Source: Pseudomonadota bacterium
Lineage (GTDB): Bacteria > Pseudomonadota > Gammaproteobacteria > Xanthomonadales > Xanthomonadaceae
Assembly: GCA_018241125.1 (NCBI GenBank)
Contig: JAFEEL010000033.1
Location: forward strand, 62,001 to 126,000
Length of the DNA: 64,000 bases
Reading direction: 5' to 3'
A program made the position numbers and the translations under genes. The notes under the pieces are model-generated. The model was not told the origin of the DNA and did not search any database. It saw only the letters and a program-made list of their open reading frames with translations. How positions within the stretch are numbered: the stretch's first letter is position 1; every line of letters starts with the position of its first letter. Positions 47,339 to 59,994 of this stretch are shown here, in pieces.

Positions 47339-47785
47339 ATGTTCCAGGGCGAAACCGCCATCACCATCGACGACAAGGGCCGGCTGGCGATCCCCACCGG
47401 TTACCGCGAGGCGGTCGCGCGCGAGTGCGGCAATCGTCTGGTCATCACCTACAACCCGTTCGATGCCGGTTGCCTGTACCTGTACCCGCTGGCGGCGTGG
47501 GAAGCGCTGCGCGATCAGGTCAATGCGCTGCCGCGTGCCAAGGCGGTCAACCGCATGTTGCAACTCAAGCTGGTCGGCGCGGCCAGCGTGGTCGAGCTCG
47601 ACGGCAGCGGCCGCGTGAGCGTGCCGGCCAGCCACCGCGCGGCGATCGGCATCGAGAAAAAAGCGGTGCTGCTGGGCATGGGCGACAAGTTCGAGCTGTG
47701 GAGCGAGCAGGCGCATCACGCGCAGATCCGGCAAACGCTGTCGGATCAGGACATGGGCGCCGACTTGCTCGATCTGAAACTGTGA
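47339..47785 (+). CDS. mraZ: Transcriptional regulator MraZ
   Basis: 148 residues. Two AbrB-like repeats: [16 protein letters not shown] and [17 protein letters not shown]. MraZ forms a ring and represses the dcw promoter. First gene of the cluster; the stop overlaps the rsmH GTG start by 4 bp (GTGA). Confidence 0.96.
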   Translation: MFQGETAITIDDKGRLAIPTGYREAVARECGNRLVITYNPFDAGCLYLYPLAAWEALRDQVNALPRAKAVNRMLQLKLVGAASVVELDGSGRVSVPASHRAAIGIEKKAVLLGMGDKFELWSEQAHHAQIRQTLSDQDMGADLLDLKL

Positions 47786-48732
47786 CCGGGGCTGGCGCGG
47801 ACGCGAGCCACGTCCATCTCCCGGTGTTGTTCGCGCAGGTCATGGAAGCGTTGCGCGTGCGCGAAGACGGAACCTACCTCGATGGCACGTTCGGCCGCGG
47901 CGGCCACGCCCGCGGCGTGTTGCAACGTTTGGGAACCAAGGGACGGCTGCTGCTGATGGACAAGGATCCCGAGGCGATCGCGATGGCCCGTGCGCAGTTC
48001 GGCGCCGATCCGCGCGTGGCCGTGCGCCACGGCAGCTTCGCGCAACTGGCGCAGTGGGATGCCACCGCCGATGGGCTGGATGGCGTGCTGCTGGATCTGG
48101 GCGTGTCCTCGCCGCAGCTCGACGATGCGCAGCGCGGCTTCAGCTTTCGCGCCGACGGCCCGCTGGACATGCGCATGGACAACGCAGGCGGCGAATCGGC
48201 CGCGCAGTGGCTGGCGCGTGCCGACGAGCGCGACATCGCCGACGTGCTGTGGAACTACGGCGAGGAGCGCATGAGCCGGCGCATCGCGCGCGCCATCGTC
48301 GCCGCGCGGCAGGTCGCACCGATCGAGCGCACCGCGCAACTGGCCGAGCTGATCGCCTCGGTGGTCGGTCGCGGCGCACAAGCCATCCACCCGGCCACCC
48401 GCAGCTTCCAGGCCATCCGCATCTTCATCAACCGCGAACTGGACGATCTGGAAGCCGGCTTGGCTGCTGCGCACCAGCGCCTGCGCGCCGGCGGGCGACT
48501 GGCCGCAATCAGCTTCCATTCGCTGGAAGATCGCATCGTCAAGCGCTTCATCGCCGGCCACGCCAAGGCACCGGCTGGCGACCGCCGGCTGCCGGTCGCG
48601 CCGGCGTTCACGCCGAGCCTGCGCGCGTTGGGCGGCGACATCCACGCCGATCCGGCCGAACTGGCCGCCAACCCGCGCTCGCGTTCGGCGGTGCTGCGGG
48701 TGGCCGAAAAATTGGGCGGAGGGCAGCCATGA
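47782..48732 (+). CDS. rsmH: 16S rRNA (cytosine-1402 N4)-methyltransferase RsmH
   Basis: 316 residues from GTG at 47782. SAM-binding and family motifs: [69 protein letters not shown] and [14 protein letters not shown]. Acts on the same 16S nucleotide as RsmI, also in this window. Overlaps ftsL by 4 bp. Confidence 0.96.
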   Translation: MTGAGADASHVHLPVLFAQVMEALRVREDGTYLDGTFGRGGHARGVLQRLGTKGRLLLMDKDPEAIAMARAQFGADPRVAVRHGSFAQLAQWDATADGLDGVLLDLGVSSPQLDDAQRGFSFRADGPLDMRMDNAGGESAAQWLARADERDIADVLWNYGEERMSRRIARAIVAARQVAPIERTAQLAELIASVVGRGAQAIHPATRSFQAIRIFINRELDDLEAGLAAAHQRLRAGGRLAAISFHSLEDRIVKRFIAGHAKAPAGDRRLPVAPAFTPSLRALGGDIHADPAELAANPRSRSAVLRVAEKLGGGQP

Positions 48733-48998
48733 GGCTCGGCGCGGTGTTCCTCGTGCTGCTGATCGTGGCCACCATCGCCAGCGCCACCGCGGTGGTGTAC
48801 GCCCGGCAAATGCATCGCCAGCAGTTCATCGCGCTCAACACCCTGCAGCGCGAGCGCGATGACCTCAACATCGAGTTCGGCAAGTTGCAGCTCGAACAGG
48901 CCACCTGGGCCGAGAACAACCGCGTCGAGCAGATCGCCACCGGCAAGCTGGGCATGGTCTATCCCAACAGCAAGGACGTGGTGGTGGTGCGCCCATGA
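48729..48998 (+). CDS. ftsL: Cell division protein FtsL
   Basis: 89 residues. One N-terminal membrane segment (about 4-22, [20 protein letters not shown]), then a leucine-zipper-like coiled coil ([19 protein letters not shown]). Short size and position between rsmH and ftsI identify it. It joins FtsB and FtsQ in the divisome. ATGA overlaps on both sides. Confidence 0.93.
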   Translation: MRLGAVFLVLLIVATIASATAVVYARQMHRQQFIALNTLQRERDDLNIEFGKLQLEQATWAENNRVEQIATGKLGMVYPNSKDVVVVRP

Positions 48999-50863
48999 AC
49001 CGCCCCCGCCCGCACCTGCCCGACGAAACTCCCGGCAGCGACGGCCCGCAGCCGCCGCGCGCGCGCCGCCGTCACGCCGGCCTGCGCACGCGCCTGCTGT
49101 TCGTCGGCGGTTTCATGGGGCTGGCGGCGCTGGCGCTGGTGGCGCGGGCGGTGGACTTGCAGTTCATCGACCGTGATTTCTACCAAGCGCAGGGCGATCA
49201 GCGCTTCTTGCGCGAGGTGCCCATCGCCACCACCCGCGGCATGATCACCGACCGCAACGGCGAGCCGTTGGCGATCTCCACCCCGGTCGAATCGATCTGG
49301 GCCAACCCCGAGGAGCTGGCGACCCACGAGGACAAGTACGCCACTCTGGCCACGGCGCTGGGTATTCCGCTGGCCGACCTGAAGGACAACCTCGACAAGC
49401 ATGCCGGCAAGGAGTTCGTGTACCTGCGCCGGCACATGGATCCGGATTCGGCCGAGGCGGTGGTCGCGCTGAAGATCCCGGGCATCTACGCGCAGCGCGA
49501 ATACAAGCGTTATTACCCGCTGGGCGAGGTGATGGCGCACATCCTGGGCTACACCAACATCGACGATCACGGTCAGGAAGGGGTGGAGCTGGCCTTCGAC
49601 GACTGGCTGTCGGGCACCCCCGGCGTGAAGAAGGTGATCCGCGACCTGCACGGGCGCTTCGTGGAAAACGTCGATCTGGTCAAGCCTGCGGTGCCCGGGC
49701 GCGATCTGGCGCTGTCGATCGACCGCCGCCTGCAATACCTGACCTACAAGGAACTGGCCGAAGGCATCCGCAAGAACAACGCCGAGGCCGGCAGCGCGGT
49801 GATCATGGACGTGCGCACCGGGGAAATCCTGGCGATGGCGAACCTGCCCTCGTACAACCCCAACGCGCGCACCGACAACCGCCCGAGCGCGCACCGCAAT
49901 CGTTCGGTCACCGACGTCACCGAGCCCGGCTCGGTCATGAAGGCCTTCACCATCGCCTCGGCGCTGGAAACCGGTCTGGTCACACCCGACACCAAGTTCG
50001 ACACCAATCCCGGGTCGATGGAGCTGTCCGGGCACACCATCCACGACACCCACAACCACGGGGTGCTCACCGTCACCGGCATCATCACCAAGTCGTCCAA
50101 CGTCGGCGCGGCCAAGCTGTCGTTGCTGATGACCCCGGCGCAGATGTACGACGTGTTCACCCGCTTCGGCTTCGGGCATCCGACCGGCAGCGGCTTCCCG
50201 GGTGAGTCGGGCGGCGTGTTGCCCAACGGCAGCGTGTGGTCGACCATCCAGAAGGCCACCATCGCCTACGGCTACGGCGTGTCGGTGACCGCGCTGCAAC
50301 TGGCGCGCGGCTACGCGGCGATCGGCAACGGCGGGCGGCTGGTGACGCCGAGCTTCGTCAAGGGCGGTGCCGGCCCGAGCAAGGCCGTGCTCGATCCGCA
50401 CATCGCCAGTGAAATCATGGCGATGCTGGAAACCGTGGTCACCCCGCAGGGCACCGCGCCGCAGGCTGCGGTGCTCGGCTACCGGGTCGCCGGCAAGACC
50501 GGCACCGCGCGCTACTCGGGCACGCATGGTTACTCGAACATCTACGACAGCGTGTTCGTCGGGCTGGTGCCGGCCAGCCGCCCGCGGATGGTGATGGTGG
50601 TGATGATCCACAACCCGAAGGGCTCGGTGTATTACGGCGGTCTGGTGTCGGCGCCGGTGTTCGGCAAGGTCATGGACGGCGCGCTGCGCCTGCTCGACGT
50701 GCCGCCGGACAACATCGCCCAGTGGTACGCCGAAAAGCCGGCCGCGCCAGCGGCCGCGCCGGGCAGCAATGGCGTGCCGCTGGAAGGCGACCTGCCACCG
50801 GACGTGACCGCGCCGGCGCAGCCGGCGACCAAGCCCGACGCGAGCGGGGCACGCGCACGATGA
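48995..50863 (+). CDS. ftsI: Peptidoglycan transpeptidase FtsI (PBP3)
   Basis: 622 residues. A short cytoplasmic tail and one membrane segment (about 32-50), a pedestal domain, then the transpeptidase domain: SVMK with the catalytic Ser at 313, SSN at 367-369, KTGT at 501-504. It cross-links septal peptidoglycan. The C-terminal 40 residues are Ala/Pro-rich. Overlaps ftsL and murE by 4 bp each. Confidence 0.97.
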   Translation: MNRPRPHLPDETPGSDGPQPPRARRRHAGLRTRLLFVGGFMGLAALALVARAVDLQFIDRDFYQAQGDQRFLREVPIATTRGMITDRNGEPLAISTPVESIWANPEELATHEDKYATLATALGIPLADLKDNLDKHAGKEFVYLRRHMDPDSAEAVVALKIPGIYAQREYKRYYPLGEVMAHILGYTNIDDHGQEGVELAFDDWLSGTPGVKKVIRDLHGRFVENVDLVKPAVPGRDLALSIDRRLQYLTYKELAEGIRKNNAEAGSAVIMDVRTGEILAMANLPSYNPNARTDNRPSAHRNRSVTDVTEPGSVMKAFTIASALETGLVTPDTKFDTNPGSMELSGHTIHDTHNHGVLTVTGIITKSSNVGAAKLSLLMTPAQMYDVFTRFGFGHPTGSGFPGESGGVLPNGSVWSTIQKATIAYGYGVSVTALQLARGYAAIGNGGRLVTPSFVKGGAGPSKAVLDPHIASEIMAMLETVVTPQGTAPQAAVLGYRVAGKTGTARYSGTHGYSNIYDSVFVGLVPASRPRMVMVVMIHNPKGSVYYGGLVSAPVFGKVMDGALRLLDVPPDNIAQWYAEKPAAPAAAPGSNGVPLEGDLPPDVTAPAQPATKPDASGARAR

Positions 50864-52380
50864 CGCCGTCGGCCCGCCACGTGCCGATGCCGCTGGCGCA
50901 GGTGCTGGCCGGCGTGGCCACCACCGGGCCGATCCCGGACGTGGCCGTTTCCGGCATCGGTCTGGACAGCCGTGCGGTGCGCGCTGGCGATGCGTATTTC
51001 GCACTGGCCGGTGCCAAGGCGCATGGGCTGCATTTCGCGCAGGCGGCGCTGGATGCGGGCGCGGCGGCCATCGTGTTCGAGGCACCGGCGCCGGCCGGGG
51101 TCGCGGTTCCCGCCGAGGCGGTGGGCGTGAGCGGTTTGCGCGCGCAACTGGGTGGCATCGCCGATCGCTACTACGGGCAGCCGTCGCAGGCGTTGGTGGT
51201 GGTCGGCGTCACCGGCACCAACGGCAAGACCTCGTTCGTGCAACTGTTCGCGCAGGCGCTCACGGTCGATGGTGGGGTTGCCGGCAGCATCGGCACGCTG
51301 GGCGCTGGATTGCACGGCCAGATCGTCGCCGGCGAGCGCACCACCCCGGACGTGATCGCGGTGCACGGCCTGCTGGCGCAGTTGCGCGCTGCCGGTGCCA
51401 CCCACGTGGCGATGGAAGTGTCCTCGCACGCGCTCGATCAGGGCCGGGTGGATGCGGTCGCGTTCGACGTGGCGGTGTTCACCAACCTCACCCGCGACCA
51501 TCTGGATTACCACGGCTCGATGGACGCCTACGGCGCCGCCAAGGCCAAACTTTTCGCGTGGCCGTCCTTGCGTGCGGCGGTGGTCAACCTCGACGATGCG
51601 TTCGGCGCGCAACTCCACGCGCAACTGCCGGCATCGATGGGTCGGATCGGTGTGAGTTCGCGCGGCGTCGAAGGCGCCACCCTGCGCGCCGAGAACATCC
51701 ATCTGGACACCCGCGGCATCGTGTTCGATCTGGTTGTGGATGGCGTGCGCCAGCGCGTGGATTCGCCGCTGGTGGGGCGCTTCAATATCGACAACCTGCT
51801 GGCGGTGGCCGGTGCCTTGCTGGCGCTGGATTGGCCGCTGGCGCGCATCGCCGCCGTGCTGCCCCGGCTGCAACCGGTGCACGGGCGCATGAACCGCGTC
51901 GGCGGTGATGGCCGCGCGCCGCTGGTGGTGGTCGATTACGCGCACACCCCCGACGCGCTGGAGCAGGCGCTGACCAGCCTGCGCGCGCACGCCGCGCACG
52001 AGCTGGTGTGCGTGTTCGGCTGCGGCGGCGACCGCGATCAGGGCAAGCGCCCGCAGATGGCCGCCATCGCCGAGCGCCGCGCCGACCGGGTGATCGTCAC
52101 CGACGACAACCCGCGAAGCGAGGACGGCGACGCCATCGTCGCGCAGATCATGACCGGCTTCGTGCGCGCCGATCTGGTGCGCGTGCAGCGCGACCGCGCC
52201 GGCGCGATTGCCGATGCCATCGCCCACGCCCGCCCCGGCGACGTGGTGCTGATCGCCGGCAAGGGCCACGAGCCGTATCAGGAAGTGGCCGGGGTGCGCC
52301 ATCCGTTCGATGACCTGCAACACGCGCGTGCGGCGCTCGCAGCACGCAATGCCCGCGCCGTGGCCGGGGGTGGGCGATGA
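50860..52380 (+). CDS. murE: UDP-MurNAc-tripeptide synthetase MurE
   Basis: 506 residues from the ATG at 50860. The ATP site GTNGKT is at 119-124; the DNPRSEDG motif indicates meso-diaminopimelate as the added amino acid. It adds the third residue to the peptidoglycan stem. Start chosen for the ATGA overlap with ftsI. Confidence 0.96.
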   Translation: MTPSARHVPMPLAQVLAGVATTGPIPDVAVSGIGLDSRAVRAGDAYFALAGAKAHGLHFAQAALDAGAAAIVFEAPAPAGVAVPAEAVGVSGLRAQLGGIADRYYGQPSQALVVVGVTGTNGKTSFVQLFAQALTVDGGVAGSIGTLGAGLHGQIVAGERTTPDVIAVHGLLAQLRAAGATHVAMEVSSHALDQGRVDAVAFDVAVFTNLTRDHLDYHGSMDAYGAAKAKLFAWPSLRAAVVNLDDAFGAQLHAQLPASMGRIGVSSRGVEGATLRAENIHLDTRGIVFDLVVDGVRQRVDSPLVGRFNIDNLLAVAGALLALDWPLARIAAVLPRLQPVHGRMNRVGGDGRAPLVVVDYAHTPDALEQALTSLRAHAAHELVCVFGCGGDRDQGKRPQMAAIAERRADRVIVTDDNPRSEDGDAIVAQIMTGFVRADLVRVQRDRAGAIADAIAHARPGDVVLIAGKGHEPYQEVAGVRHPFDDLQHARAALAARNARAVAGGGR

Positions 52381-53768
52381 GGCCGCTGGCGCTGACCGAC
52401 ATCGCCGCGTGGTGCCGCGCCGACCTGCGCGGCGGGCAGGCGTCCGATTGCATCGACGCAATCGCCATCGACACCCGCGCACTGGATGCGAGCGATGGCC
52501 GCAAGGTGTTGTTCGTCGCCCTGAAAGGCGAAAACCACGACGCCCACGACCACCTTTCTGCCGCCATCGCTGGCGGCGCAGCGGCGCTGTTGGTGGCGCG
52601 CGCCGTCGATGCGCCGATCCCGCAACTGCAGTGCGCCGACACCGGGCAAGCGTTGGGCGATCTGGCTGCTGGCGTGCAGCGCGGGCGCCCGGCCACGGTG
52701 CTGGCGCTGACCGGCTCCAACGGCAAGACCAGCGTCAAGACCTTGCTGCTCGGGATCTGCGAGCGCGCCGGGCGCGCCTACGCCAACCCCGGCAATCGCA
52801 ACAACGAGGTCGGCCTGCCGCTGGCGGTGCTGGCCGCGCCCGAGGATGCGCAGTACGCGATCTACGAAATGGGTGCCGGCAAACCCGGCGACATCGCGTG
52901 GTTGACCGCGGTGGTACGCCCGGACGTGGCGTTGGTCAACAACGTCATGCCCGCGCACTTGGAGCGCATGGGCAGCCTGCTCGGAGTGGCGCAGACCAAG
53001 GGCGCGATCTATCAGGCGCTGCCGGCCGATGGTGCGGCCGTCATCAATGCCGACGACGCCTTCGCGCCGTATTTCGAATCTCTTGCCGGCGGTCGGCGGG
53101 TGCTGCGTTTCGGGCTGGAAGCCAGCGCCGAGATCACCGCCCGCAAGGTGGTTCTGCACGACGATTCCAGTGGCTTCGAGCTGGTCACGCCGCACGGCAG
53201 CGCCGACATCGCCCTGCCGCTGCCCGGTCGCCACAACGTGCGCAATGCGCTGGCCGCTGCGGCGATGGCGCTGGCCGCTGGCATCGCGCTGGATGCCGTG
53301 CGCGAGGGCCTGTGCCACGCCCGCCCGGTGCCCGGTCGGCAGATCGCGCACACCCTGCCCAATGGCGCGGTGCTGATCGACGACAGCTACAACGCCAATC
53401 CCGGCTCGGTGGAGGCGGCGATCGCTGCACTCGCCGCGACCGCTGGGCAGGCGTGGCTGGTGCTGGGCGACATGGCCGAACTGGGAGACGGCAGTCCGGC
53501 GCTGCACGCGCAAGTCGGCGCCAGCGCGCGCGCCAGGAAGATCGCCCGCTTGTACGCGGTCGGCCCGCTCAGCCGCGCCACCGCGACCGCGTTCGGCAGC
53601 GATGCTCGGCATTTCGAGGATCGCGACGCCTTGATCGCCGCCCTGCGCCACGACTTGCGGCCGGGCGTGCGGGTGCTGGTGAAAGGCTCGCGTGCCAGCG
53701 CGATGGATGGGGTCGTGGCCGCCCTGCTGGCCGATGCCGGCATCGCGAAGGAGCACGCCCATGCGTGA
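52377..53768 (+). CDS. murF: UDP-MurNAc-pentapeptide synthetase MurF
   Basis: 463 residues. ATP site GSNGKT at about 113-118; other Mur-ligase motifs include [15 protein letters not shown] [12 protein letters not shown], and [10 protein letters not shown]. It adds D-Ala-D-Ala to the tripeptide. Overlaps murE by 4 bp. Downstream, the normal overlap with mraY is broken by a 71-bp gap carrying a 7-bp array. Confidence 0.96.
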   Translation: MRPLALTDIAAWCRADLRGGQASDCIDAIAIDTRALDASDGRKVLFVALKGENHDAHDHLSAAIAGGAAALLVARAVDAPIPQLQCADTGQALGDLAAGVQRGRPATVLALTGSNGKTSVKTLLLGICERAGRAYANPGNRNNEVGLPLAVLAAPEDAQYAIYEMGAGKPGDIAWLTAVVRPDVALVNNVMPAHLERMGSLLGVAQTKGAIYQALPADGAAVINADDAFAPYFESLAGGRRVLRFGLEASAEITARKVVLHDDSSGFELVTPHGSADIALPLPGRHNVRNALAAAAMALAAGIALDAVREGLCHARPVPGRQIAHTLPNGAVLIDDSYNANPGSVEAAIAALAATAGQAWLVLGDMAELGDGSPALHAQVGASARARKIARLYAVGPLSRATATAFGSDARHFEDRDALIAALRHDLRPGVRVLVKGSRASAMDGVVAALLADAGIAKEHAHA

Positions 53769-53783
53769 TGCCTTCGCTGTGCT

Positions 53784-53818
53784 GGGTTCCGAGTCCCGAG
53801 TCCCGAGTCCCGAGTCCC
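53784..53818. repeat. 7-bp array between murF and mraY
   Basis: Units gggttcc and gagtccc x4. Unlike most arrays here it is separated from the mraY start by a normal ribosome site (gcggagg, 53825-53831). Confidence 0.92.
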
Positions 53819-53839
53819 AAGACCGCGGAGGCCAAGCCC

Positions 53840-54940
53840 ATGCTGCTTGAGCTGACCCGCTGGCTGCATGGTCTGGACCGCGTGCAGTTCTTCGCGCTGT
53901 TCAACTACATCACCTTCCGCGGGATCATGAGCGCGCTCACCGCGCTGGCGTTGTCGTTGTGGATGGGCCCGTCGATCATCCGCCGGCTGGCGCAACTCAA
54001 GGGCGGCCAGCCGATCCGCAGCGACGGCCCGCAATCACACTTCTCCAAGAAGGGCACGCCAACCATGGGCGGCCTGCTGATCCTGGCCGCGATCGCGCTG
54101 TCCACGCTGTTGTGGGGCGACTTGCGCAACCGTTATGTGTGGATCGTGCTGGGCGTGCTGGTGGCCTTCGGCGCGATCGGCTGGCAGGACGACTGGATCA
54201 AGATCGTCAAGCGCGACCCCAACGGCATGCGCTCACGCACCAAATACGCGCTGCAGTCGGTGTGCGGGCTGATCGCCGCCGGCCTGTTGTACTGGGTGGC
54301 CAAGGACGACCCGGTGTGCGTGGCCTGCACCACGTTCTACATCCCGCTGGTGAAGGTGGTCGCCATCCCGTTGGGGCTGGGCTTCATCGGCGTGGCGTAT
54401 TTGTGGATCGTCGGATTTTCCAACGCGGTCAACCTCACCGACGGCCTCGACGGGCTGGCGATCATGCCCTGCGTGCTGGTGGCTTCGGCGCTGGGCGCGT
54501 TCGCCTACCTGTCCGGTCACGCCGAGTTCGCCAAGTACCTGCAGATCCCGGCCATTCCGGGCGCTGGCGAGATGGTGATTTTTTGCGCAGCCATTGCCGG
54601 CGCGGGGCTGGGTTTCCTGTGGTTCAACACCTACCCGGCGATGGTGTTCATGGGCGACATCGGCGCGCTGGCGCTGGGTGCGGCGCTGGCCGCGGTGGCG
54701 GTGATCGTGCGCCAGGAACTGGTGCTGGCGCTGATGGGCGGCATCTTCGTGATCGAAACGCTGTCGGTGATGATCCAGGTGGCCAGTTTCAAGCTCACCG
54801 GCAAGCGCGTTTTCAAGATGGCGCCGATCCATCACCACTTCGAGCTCAAGGGCTGGCCCGAGCCGCGCGTGATCGTGCGCTTCTGGATCATCTCGGTGAT
54901 GTTGGTTCTCGTCGGTCTGGCGACACTCAAGGTGAGGTGA
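53840..54940 (+). CDS. mraY: Phospho-MurNAc-pentapeptide transferase MraY
   Basis: 366 residues from the ATG at 53840. Ten membrane segments; conserved loops [36 protein letters not shown] and the His cluster in [13 protein letters not shown]. It makes lipid I on the inner membrane. The next gene is ftsW, only 4 bp away, so no murD separates them as it does in E. coli. Confidence 0.97.
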   Translation: MLLELTRWLHGLDRVQFFALFNYITFRGIMSALTALALSLWMGPSIIRRLAQLKGGQPIRSDGPQSHFSKKGTPTMGGLLILAAIALSTLLWGDLRNRYVWIVLGVLVAFGAIGWQDDWIKIVKRDPNGMRSRTKYALQSVCGLIAAGLLYWVAKDDPVCVACTTFYIPLVKVVAIPLGLGFIGVAYLWIVGFSNAVNLTDGLDGLAIMPCVLVASALGAFAYLSGHAEFAKYLQIPAIPGAGEMVIFCAAIAGAGLGFLWFNTYPAMVFMGDIGALALGAALAAVAVIVRQELVLALMGGIFVIETLSVMIQVASFKLTGKRVFKMAPIHHHFELKGWPEPRVIVRFWIISVMLVLVGLATLKVR

Positions 54941-54944
54941 GCCG

Positions 54945-56366
54945 ATGAACATGCCGCAGCGTCATCCACCAATCGAAGCCACCGGCCAATCGCTCGCCGG
55001 CGGTCAGGCCCTGCGCGTGGAAGCCATCCGCGGTCGTTACGACCCGGTGCTGGCGGTGGTGGCAATCCTGATCGCGGGCTTTGGCATCGTGATGGTGGGT
55101 TCCAGTTCGATCGCCATCTCCGAGGGCCTCAAGCTCGGGCCGTTCTACTACCTGATCCGCCACGTGGTGTTTGTGCTCGCGGGCGTGGTCGGCGCACTCG
55201 TGCTGATGCGCACCGAACTGCGCTGGCTGGAACAGCGCAGTCGCTTCCTGCTGATCTTGTGCTTCCTGTTGCTGGCCGCGGTGTACCTGCCGGGCGTGGG
55301 CCGCACCATCAACGGCGCCAAGCGCTGGTTGAATCTGGGGGTATCCAACTTTCAGGCGGTCGAGGCGGTCAAGCCGATGCTGATCATCTGGCTGGCCAGT
55401 TATCTGGCGCGTTACCGCGAAGACATCGCCCAGCGCTGGTGGCCGATGCTCAAGCCGGTAGGCATCGCGGTGGCGCTGGTGGCGATGTTGCTGGCGCAGC
55501 CCGACTTCGGCTCGGCCTCGCTGATCCTGGCGGTGACCGGCGGCATGTTGATGCTCGCCGGCGCCAGCCTGTGGCGCCTGTTCGGCCCGGTGGTGATCGG
55601 CCTGCCGGTGCTGGGCGTGGTGGCGATGTCGGAGGCGTACCGCGTGCGCCGCCTGACCTCCTTCCTCAACCCGTGGCTGGATCCGTTCAAGGACGGCTTC
55701 CAGCTGAGCCAAGCGCTGATCGCCATCGGCCGCGGCGAGTGGTTCGGCGTGGGCCTGGGCGCCAGCGTGCAGAAATTGTTCTACCTGCCCGAGGCCAACA
55801 CCGATTTCATCCTCGCGGTGATCGCCGAAGAGCTGGGCTTCTTCGGCGTGCTGGCGGTGATCTTGCTGTACGCGGCGTTCTTCGCCCGCTGCATGCAACT
55901 GGGCTTGCGCGCGGCGCGGCTGGGCCGGCAGTTCGCCGCCAACTGCGCATTCGGCATCGGCCTGTGGTTCTGCCTGCAGGCGCTGGTGTCGGTGGGCGTG
56001 AATCTGGGTGTGCTGCCGACCAAGGGCCTGACCTTGCCGATGATTTCCTACGGCGGCTCGTCGGTGCTGGCCTCGGTGGCGGTGATCGGCTTGCTGCTGC
56101 GGGTGAGCTACGAGGTCGATCGCGCGCAGCGGCAGATGGCGCGCGCACGCGCCGGCAACGAGCCGGTGGAACTGGAGGAAGCGGCCGCCGCGCCGGCGAC
56201 GACCGGCAAGCGCGAGCGGATCGCGCCGAGTCTGGGCGGGGCGACGCCGGTGATCGCCGATGCCGTCGCGCCGCGGCGCGTGCCGGCCGCGCAACCGCCG
56301 TCGGGCTACGCGCCGGCGCGCACGCCGCGCCAGCGCATCGAGCCGCGCATCGGAGAGAAGGCTTGA
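54945..56366 (+). CDS. ftsW: Septal peptidoglycan polymerase FtsW
   Basis: 473 residues. SEDS family with ten membrane segments; catalytic and signature regions [41 protein letters not shown] and [13 protein letters not shown]. It polymerises glycan with FtsI. The cytoplasmic tail of about 95 residues is long and disordered (Ala/Pro/Arg). Confidence 0.96.
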   Translation: MNMPQRHPPIEATGQSLAGGQALRVEAIRGRYDPVLAVVAILIAGFGIVMVGSSSIAISEGLKLGPFYYLIRHVVFVLAGVVGALVLMRTELRWLEQRSRFLLILCFLLLAAVYLPGVGRTINGAKRWLNLGVSNFQAVEAVKPMLIIWLASYLARYREDIAQRWWPMLKPVGIAVALVAMLLAQPDFGSASLILAVTGGMLMLAGASLWRLFGPVVIGLPVLGVVAMSEAYRVRRLTSFLNPWLDPFKDGFQLSQALIAIGRGEWFGVGLGASVQKLFYLPEANTDFILAVIAEELGFFGVLAVILLYAAFFARCMQLGLRAARLGRQFAANCAFGIGLWFCLQALVSVGVNLGVLPTKGLTLPMISYGGSSVLASVAVIGLLLRVSYEVDRAQRQMARARAGNEPVELEEAAAAPATTGKRERIAPSLGGATPVIADAVAPRRVPAAQPPSGYAPARTPRQRIEPRIGEKA

Positions 56367-56383
56367 GCGCGAGCGCGGCCAGC

Positions 56384-57460
56384 ATGAATGCGCGCCCGGT
56401 GATGATCCTCGCCGGCGGCACCGGGGGGCACATCTTCCCGGGGATCGCGGTCGCGCACGCGCTGCAAGCCCTGCAGGTGCCGGTGGTGTGGATGGGCGCG
56501 GCCGGCGGCATGGAGACTCGGCTGGTTCCGCAGCACGCCATCGCCATCGATACCCTGAAAATCGGCGGCCTGCGCGGCAAGGGCGCACTGGCGCTGGTCG
56601 GCGCGCCGTTCCGGCTGCTGCGCGCGTTGTTTGCGGCGCTGGCGATCGTGCGCCGGCAGCGCCCGCGCAGCGTGCTGAGCATGGGCGGGTTCGCTGCCGG
56701 CCCGGGCGGTATCGCCGCCTGGCTGCTGCGGCGGCCGTTGATCGTGCACGAGGCCAACCGCGCGCCGGGCTTGACCAATCGCGTGCTGGCCAAGATCGCC
56801 CGCCGCGTGCTGTGCGGTTTTCCCGGCAGCTTCGCCACCGGCGCGCAGATCGTGGGCAACCCGGTGCGCGCCGAAGTGGCCGCACTGCCGCCTCCCGAGC
56901 AGCGTTTCGCCGGTCGCGACGCAACCTTGCGCGTACTGGTGCTCGGCGGCAGCCAGGGCGCGCGCGCGCTCAATACCGCGGTGCCCAATGCCTTGGCAGC
57001 ATTGTCCGGCGTGGCCGTCGAGGTACGCCACCAGTGCGGGCAGGCGCTGCAGGACGAAGCGCGCGCCGCCTACGCAATGGCCGGCGTGAGTGCGTCGATC
57101 GAGCCGTTCATCCAGGACATGGCCGCCGCCTACGGCTGGGCCGATTTGTTGATCTGCCGTGCCGGCGCGATGACCTTGGCCGAGGTGTGCGCGGCGGGCG
57201 TGGGTGCGCTGCTGGTGCCGTTCCCGGCGGCGGTGGACGACCACCAGACCCGCAACGCCGAATATCTGGTCGAGCGTGGCGCGGCGCGTTTGCTGCCGCA
57301 GCACCTGGACCTCGAAAACCGCCTGCGCGACGCCCTGCGCGAGTTGCTGGTGCCCGAGCGCACCGCGCTGCTGGCGATGGCGCGCAGTGCCCGCGCTGCC
57401 GCGCTGCCGCAGGCCACTGCGCAGGTCGCGCAGATCTGCATCGAGGAGGCCGCCGCATGA
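56384..57460 (+). CDS. murG: UDP-GlcNAc transferase MurG
   Basis: 358 residues from the ATG at 56384. Motifs: [35 protein letters not shown] and [11 protein letters not shown]. It makes lipid II at the inner membrane. A TTG at 56363 has a better ribosome site and overlaps the ftsW stop (TTGA), so a start seven codons earlier is quite possible. Overlaps murC by 4 bp. Confidence 0.95.
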   Translation: MNARPVMILAGGTGGHIFPGIAVAHALQALQVPVVWMGAAGGMETRLVPQHAIAIDTLKIGGLRGKGALALVGAPFRLLRALFAALAIVRRQRPRSVLSMGGFAAGPGGIAAWLLRRPLIVHEANRAPGLTNRVLAKIARRVLCGFPGSFATGAQIVGNPVRAEVAALPPPEQRFAGRDATLRVLVLGGSQGARALNTAVPNALAALSGVAVEVRHQCGQALQDEARAAYAMAGVSASIEPFIQDMAAAYGWADLLICRAGAMTLAEVCAAGVGALLVPFPAAVDDHQTRNAEYLVERGAARLLPQHLDLENRLRDALRELLVPERTALLAMARSARAAALPQATAQVAQICIEEAAA

Positions 57461-58887
57461 TCCGGCTTCCATTCCTTTCCGAAGACAAGAGCCACATCAC
57501 CGCACGCGTGCATTTCGTGGGCATCGGCGGGGTGGGCATGAGCGGCATCGCCGAGGTGTTGCTGACGCTGGGCTACACCGTCACCGGTTCGGATGCGGCC
57601 GATTCGGCGAGCACCCGCCGGCTGGCAGCGCGTGGTGCGCGCATCATGCGTGGGCACGACGGCGCGCACGTTGGTGACGCCGATGCGCTGGTGGTGTCCA
57701 GCGCGATCAAGGCCGACAACCCCGAGCTGCTGGCGGCGCGCGCCGCGCGCATCCCGGTGGTGCCGCGTGCCGAGATGCTGGCCGAGTTGATGCGTCTGCG
57801 CCGCGGCATCGCCATCGCCGGCACCCACGGCAAGACCACCACCACCTCGCTGGTGGCCAGCGTGCTGTCCGAGGGCGGGCTGGATCCAACCTTCGTGATC
57901 GGCGGGCAACTGCTCGCCGCCGGCGCCAACGCCGCACTCGGGCAGGGCCGCTGGCTGGTCGCCGAGGCCGACGAGAGCGACGGCAGCTTCCTGCGCCTGA
58001 ACCCGCGCATCGCGGTGGTCACCAACATCGATGCCGACCATCTGGAGAACTACGGCGGCGATTTTGCGCGGGTGCGCGCGGCGTTCTCCGAGTTCCTGCA
58101 CCGGTTGCCGTTCTACGGGCTGGCGGTGCTGTGCGTGGACGATGCGGAAGTGGCCGCGCTGGCGGCGAACACGCCGCGCCACGTGCTCACCTACGGCTTC
58201 GATGCGCAGGCCGACGTGCGCGCCAGTGCCGTATCGCAACGCGCCGGGCGCACGGCCTTCACCCTGCACCTGCCCGATGCCGCGCCGCTGGCGGTGACGC
58301 TCAATCTGCCCGGTCGCCACAACGTGCTCAACGCGCTGGCCGCCGCCGCGATCGGCTGGGAGCTGGGCGTGCCGGCGCCGGCCATCGTGCGCGCGCTGGA
58401 GCAGTTCCATGGCGTCGGCCGGCGTTTCAATCAGTTGGGTGACATCACCTTCGGTCGCGGCAAAGCCCTGCTGGTGGACGATTACGGCCACCACCCGCGC
58501 GAGTTGCAGGCGGTGTTCGACGCCGCCCGCGCCGGCTGGCCGGAAAAGCGCCTGGTGGTGGCGTTCCAGCCGCATCGCTACACCCGCACCCGCGACCTGC
58601 TGGACGACTTCGCGCAGGTGCTTTCGGGCGTCGACGCGCTGCTGCTGGCCGACGTGTACCCGGCTGGCGAGGCGCCGATCGTCGGCGCCGACGCCAAGGC
58701 ACTGGCGCGCGCGATCCGTGCGCGTGGGCGCATCGACCCGGTGCTGGTCGGACCGGTGCGCGAACTGCCGGCGCTGCTGGCCGACGTGCTGGCTGATGGC
58801 GACCTGCTGCTGGTGATGGGCGCCGGCGATATCGGCCACGTCGCGCAGGAGCTGGCGCAGCGCGGATTGCAAGGAGCGGCCGCATGA
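57457..58887 (+). CDS. murC: UDP-MurNAc-L-alanine ligase MurC
   Basis: 476 residues. N-terminal UDP-binding motif [19 protein letters not shown] site GTHGKTTT at 122-129, [10 protein letters not shown], and DDYGHHPRE. It adds the first amino acid to UDP-MurNAc. ATGA overlaps with murG and ddl. No murB gene follows it here. Confidence 0.97.
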   Translation: MIRLPFLSEDKSHITARVHFVGIGGVGMSGIAEVLLTLGYTVTGSDAADSASTRRLAARGARIMRGHDGAHVGDADALVVSSAIKADNPELLAARAARIPVVPRAEMLAELMRLRRGIAIAGTHGKTTTTSLVASVLSEGGLDPTFVIGGQLLAAGANAALGQGRWLVAEADESDGSFLRLNPRIAVVTNIDADHLENYGGDFARVRAAFSEFLHRLPFYGLAVLCVDDAEVAALAANTPRHVLTYGFDAQADVRASAVSQRAGRTAFTLHLPDAAPLAVTLNLPGRHNVLNALAAAAIGWELGVPAPAIVRALEQFHGVGRRFNQLGDITFGRGKALLVDDYGHHPRELQAVFDAARAGWPEKRLVVAFQPHRYTRTRDLLDDFAQVLSGVDALLLADVYPAGEAPIVGADAKALARAIRARGRIDPVLVGPVRELPALLADVLADGDLLLVMGAGDIGHVAQELAQRGLQGAAA

Positions 58888-59813
58888 ACGTCCACGATCC
58901 TCGCGCCTTTGGTCGCGTCGCGGTGCTGATGGGCGGCACCTCGTCCGAGCGCGAGGTTTCGCTGAACTCCGGGCGCAATGTGCTCGACGCGCTGCGCGCG
59001 CGCGGCGTGGATGCGCACGCGGTCGACGGCATCCCGGCGTTGGTCGCGGCGTTGGGCGAGAAGCGGTTCGATCGCGTTTTCAACATCCTGCACGGAGGCG
59101 ATGGCGAAAACGGGGTCCTGCAAGGAGCGCTGGAAGCGCTCGGTGTGCCGTACACCGGATCGGGCGTGCTCGGCTCGGCGCTGTCGATGGACAAGATCCG
59201 CACCAAGCAGGTGTGGCTGGCGGTGGGGCTGCCGACGCCGCGTTATGCGCGCCTCGTGGTGGGCGAGGACGTGCGCGCGGCGGCGGCTCGCCTCGGTCTG
59301 CCGGTGATCGTCAAGCCGTCCTGCGAAGGATCGAGCGTGGGCGTGAGCCGGGTGTTCACCGAGGCCGACCTGGATGCGGCGGTGGAACTGGCCGCGGGCT
59401 ATCCCGGCGAGCTGCTGATGGAAGAACTCATCGAAGGCCAGGAACTGACCGTGGCCGTGTTGGGCGACGCCGCGCTGCCGTCGATCCGCATCGTGCCCAA
59501 AGGTGCCTATTACGACTACCACGCCAAATACGTGGCCGAGGACACCCAGTACCTGTGCCCCGGGCTGGACGGCGAGGCCGAGGAGGAGATCCGCAAGCTC
59601 GCGGTGAAGGCGTTCAAGGCCGCCGGTTGCTCGGGCTGGGCGCGGGTGGACGTGATGCGCGATCGCAAGGGTGACTTCAGGTTGCTGGAAGTCAACACCG
59701 CGCCGGGCATGACCAGCCACTCGCTGGTGCCCAAGGCCGCCGCGCAAGTCGGGATCGATTTCCAGACGCTGTGCTGGCTGATCCTTGAGACCTCGATGGG
59801 GGGTGCGCGGTGA
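58884..59813 (+). CDS. ddl: D-alanine-D-alanine ligase
   Basis: 309 residues (DdlB size). ATP-grasp motifs: [40 protein letters not shown], and [17 protein letters not shown]. It makes the D-Ala-D-Ala used by MurF. Its stop is followed by a 187-bp gap before ftsQ, where these genes are normally adjacent or overlapping. Confidence 0.96.
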   Translation: MNVHDPRAFGRVAVLMGGTSSEREVSLNSGRNVLDALRARGVDAHAVDGIPALVAALGEKRFDRVFNILHGGDGENGVLQGALEALGVPYTGSGVLGSALSMDKIRTKQVWLAVGLPTPRYARLVVGEDVRAAAARLGLPVIVKPSCEGSSVGVSRVFTEADLDAAVELAAGYPGELLMEELIEGQELTVAVLGDAALPSIRIVPKGAYYDYHAKYVAEDTQYLCPGLDGEAEEEIRKLAVKAFKAAGCSGWARVDVMRDRKGDFRLLEVNTAPGMTSHSLVPKAAAQVGIDFQTLCWLILETSMGGAR

Positions 59814-59829
59814 GGTGCTTTCCGCGAGC

Positions 59830-59864
59830 CGGATTCGGGACTCGGGACTCGGGACTCGGGATGG
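59830..59864. repeat. 7-bp array after ddl
   Basis: Units cggattc, gggactc x3, gggatgg, beginning 17 bp after the ddl stop. Reverse complement in type of the array at 59960-59994. Confidence 0.9.
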
Positions 59865-59959
59865 ACAGCCCGCATTCGGGCTGCCGTCGGAACGTCCTGC
59901 TGTTTGGCGGACGTGATGGCACAGCCCGGTACGGGCGCGCGACCTGCATTTTCAGTCGC

Positions 59960-59994
59960 CAGTCCCGAGTCCCGAGTCCCGGGCTCCCGGGAGC
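59960..59994. repeat. 7-bp array before ftsQ
   Basis: Units cagtccc, gagtccc x2, gggctcc, cgggagc, ending six bases before the ftsQ ATG. The last two units form a gggctcc/gggagcc palindrome. Confidence 0.88.

Noticed and set aside
48959..51085. Reverse frame of 708 residues opposite ftsI
   Set aside because: Antisense shadow of a gene with clear penicillin-binding motifs.
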